A stretch of 48,576 nt of DNA from Candidatus Solibacter usitatus (lineage in GTDB: Bacteria > Acidobacteriota > Terriglobia > Bryobacterales > Bryobacteraceae). The position numbers were made by a program, and so were the translations under genes. Where the stretch lies: NCBI GenBank assembly GCA_016191645.1, contig JACPVQ010000030.1, forward strand, positions 1 through 48,576, in the 5' to 3' direction. This document shows, piece after piece, positions 47,425 to 48,576 of the stretch (position 1 is the first letter of the stretch; each line of letters opens with the position of its first letter). A model generated the notes under the pieces. It ran no database searches, was not told the origin of the DNA, and saw only the letters and a list, made by a program, of their open reading frames with translations.

Positions 47425-48215
47425 CGGCGCGCTTCCCCGGTTTTCTTGGCAGCGGGGCGCTTGGCGCGAAAACCGTACACTTCCGAAATCGCTTCGCGCA
47501 ACTCTTCGACGCCCACACCGCTGCGAATGCCACCGTTTTCAGCGATGGAGATCTGACCGGTCTCCTCGGAAACAATGATGCTGATGCAGTCGGCCTCCTC
47601 GGTAACGCCCATCCCCGCGCGATGCCGCGTTCCCCGCATGCGTGAAGCCGAATCCAAAGCCAGCGGCAGGTAACAGGCCGCGGCCGCAATGCGCGTACCT
47701 TGAATGATCACTGCTCCGTCATGCAGCGCCGTGCCCTTTAGAAAAATACTCAATAGAAGATGGCGCGATACTTGCGCGTCCAGAAAGACGCCGCTCTCGG
47801 CGAAAGAACGCAGGCCGCTTTTTCGTTCCAGGACAATCAGCGCGCCGGTTTTTTCCTGAGCCAACTGCGGAATGGCAAGCAGCAATTCCTCCAGTGCGTC
47901 TCTGCGTTGCAGGCCGCCGCCGGGATTCAGCAAACGGCTGCGCCCAAGCTGCGCCAGCACGCGCCGGATATCCGATTGGAACATCACGATGAGCGCGAAT
48001 GCGGTATAGGGTGCGAGCGTTTCCAGGACCGACCGCAGCAGGTCCAACCGGGCCCACACCGCGGCGAAGTAGAGCGACGCCAGCACGATCACGCCGCCGA
48101 CAATCTGCGCCGCGCGCCGTCCCCGAATGATCAGCAGAGCCTGATAAATAAGGACGGCCACCAACAGAATGTCCATCCATTCCGTAAGCGACGGCGGCGA
48201 GTAGGAATGCGGCAC
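47421..48215 (-). CDS. cdaA: Diadenylate cyclase (c-di-AMP synthase)
   Basis: Makes c-di-AMP from two ATP. 264 residues from the GTG at 48215. Three membrane helices (about 14-31, 37-54, 66-80) precede the DAC domain, with TALHDGAVII (DGA at 166-168) and GTRHRAGMGVTEEADC (RHR at 197-199), both motifs intact. Membrane-bound CdaA/DacA type. No clear ribosome-binding site precedes the GTG. The upstream DNA carries a truncated recA end within 2 bases, so the natural promoter or first codons may be missing. ATG at 48176 would delete the N-terminal stretch and is less likely. First gene of the cdaA-cdaR-glmM unit. Confidence 0.92.
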   Translation of the reverse strand: MPHSYSPPSLTEWMDILLVAVLIYQALLIIRGRRAAQIVGGVIVLASLYFAAVWARLDLLRSVLETLAPYTAFALIVMFQSDIRRVLAQLGRSRLLNPGGGLQRRDALEELLLAIPQLAQEKTGALIVLERKSGLRSFAESGVFLDAQVSRHLLLSIFLKGTALHDGAVIIQGTRIAAAACYLPLALDSASRMRGTRHRAGMGVTEEADCISIIVSEETGQISIAENGGIRSGVGVEELREAISEVYGFRAKRPAAKKTGEARR

Positions 48216-48216
48216 G

Positions 48217-48383
48217 CGGGAAGTTTATTTCGGGAACGGAAAACGCACATCGGACAGGGCCGCGAGGCGGCCCGCAAGACACTCATTGAGAAGCCGGAAC
48301 TCGCGGAGAAGATCAAGGAGAGCATCCTCGCCAAGAAACTCGCCCTGGCCGAGCCGCCCCCGGCCGCCGACAAGGCGAAGTAG
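48217..48383 (+). pseudogene. recA: recA 3'-end fragment, 5' truncated
   Basis: About 55 codons read on the plus strand ending with TAG at 48381. HIGQGREAARKTLIEKPEL and AEKIKESILAKK match the C-terminal domain of RecA, followed by an Ala/Pro/Lys tail. The match starts abruptly near 48217 (GSLF aligned to the GSWF seen in RecA), immediately upstream of and divergent from cdaA. The residues between GSLF and HIGQG fit poorly, and a one-base insertion in the AAAA run would give a better YFGNGK reading. The 300-residue ATPase core is absent. Either a remnant of a rearrangement or an assembly chimera near the window end. Confidence 0.7.
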
Positions 48384-48576
48384 CTTTCTGGACTGCGGCA
48401 GCGGAGCTGCTGCTTTGCAACGACGCGTCGTCCCACGAAACGGCATCCATTCACCCACAACGTCCCACCCGCAACCGACCGCAGCCTGCTGAGCTGCGAG
48501 AACGGAGTTTCCGCCAGTTCGCGAACAACGCGACCGGATGAAATGACCCGCCGGTTCGGCCGTTGGAGTGTCATAC
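48384..48576. other. Window end after the recA fragment, no gene recognised
   Basis: GC-rich, with no credible frame on either strand. A small hairpin GCAGC-GGA-GCTGC (48398-48410) lies 15 bases after the recA stop but lacks a following T-run, so a terminator cannot be claimed. Confidence 0.4.

Noticed and set aside
1-48576. tRNA, rRNA or riboswitch genes
   Set aside because: Scanning the intergenic stretches showed no TPsiC-like loops with CCA-adjacent stems and no recognisable riboswitch core; nothing could be supported by eye.

Overview
The window looks like chromosomal DNA of an acidobacterium, most likely of the Solibacter/Bryobacter type. This is inferred from gene content and high G+C, not from a marker-gene tree. 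The clues are three very large Oar-like TonB-dependent receptors (1028+, 1116 and 1244 codons), many secreted proteins with Sec or Tat-like leaders, a DUF1080 protein, cytochrome c/PQQ-type enzymes, and two tandem astacin-like proteases carrying a secreted beta-sandwich module common in this phylum. No tRNA, rRNA, CRISPR array, prophage or complete IS element was recognised.

Layout. (1) 1-11.9 kb: a receptor missing its 5' end, followed by a carbohydrate-type set (two Tat-leader TIM-barrel isomerases/epimerases, a Gfo/Idh/MocA oxidoreductase, a DUF1080 3-keto-disaccharide hydrolase). Two tandem secreted astacin-like metalloproteases with unusual GTAC-rich flanks sit inside this set. (2) 11.9-24.3 kb: a divergent aldo/keto-reductase-fold gene, then a compact co-directional purine-catabolism operon: xdhA, xdhB, guaD, uraD, urate oxidase, HIU hydrolase, allantoate amidohydrolase, allantoinase, ureidoglycine aminohydrolase and ureidoglycolate amidohydrolase. 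Together these take guanine or xanthine to glyoxylate, CO2 and ammonia without a urea step. Most joints are ATGA, GTGA or TAATG overlaps. The one large gap, between uraD and urate oxidase, is filled by a 35-36-bp tandem array and a long palindromic element. (3) 24.3-33.1 kb: a secreted beta-propeller protein, a small secreted unknown, a second TonB receptor, an unknown 205-aa protein, and a secreted M28 peptidase with a DsbA-like thiol protein. (4) 33.1-42.5 kb: an orphan HicB-like gene, a DHH phosphoesterase, the third TonB receptor, a second copy of the palindromic element in inverted orientation, a broken esterase gene, a two-lobed alpha/beta hydrolase, and signal peptidase I. (5) 42.5-48.6 kb: a 114-bp MITE-like element with 22-bp terminal inverted repeats and 11-bp flanking direct repeats, a HigBA-type toxin-antitoxin pair with a likely operator, a cytochrome c/PQQ dehydrogenase, the cdaA-cdaR-glmM cluster (c-di-AMP synthesis and cell-wall precursor supply), and finally a 5'-truncated recA 3' end.

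The best candidates for undescribed features are the paired nested-palindrome elements (18419-18560 and 38382-38545), the MITE-like element at 42540-42675, the probable ACG start codon of allantoinase, and the oxidative glycoside-cleavage gene set. The reading frames at both ends of the window look disrupted, so the outermost ~110 and ~360 bases should be treated with caution.
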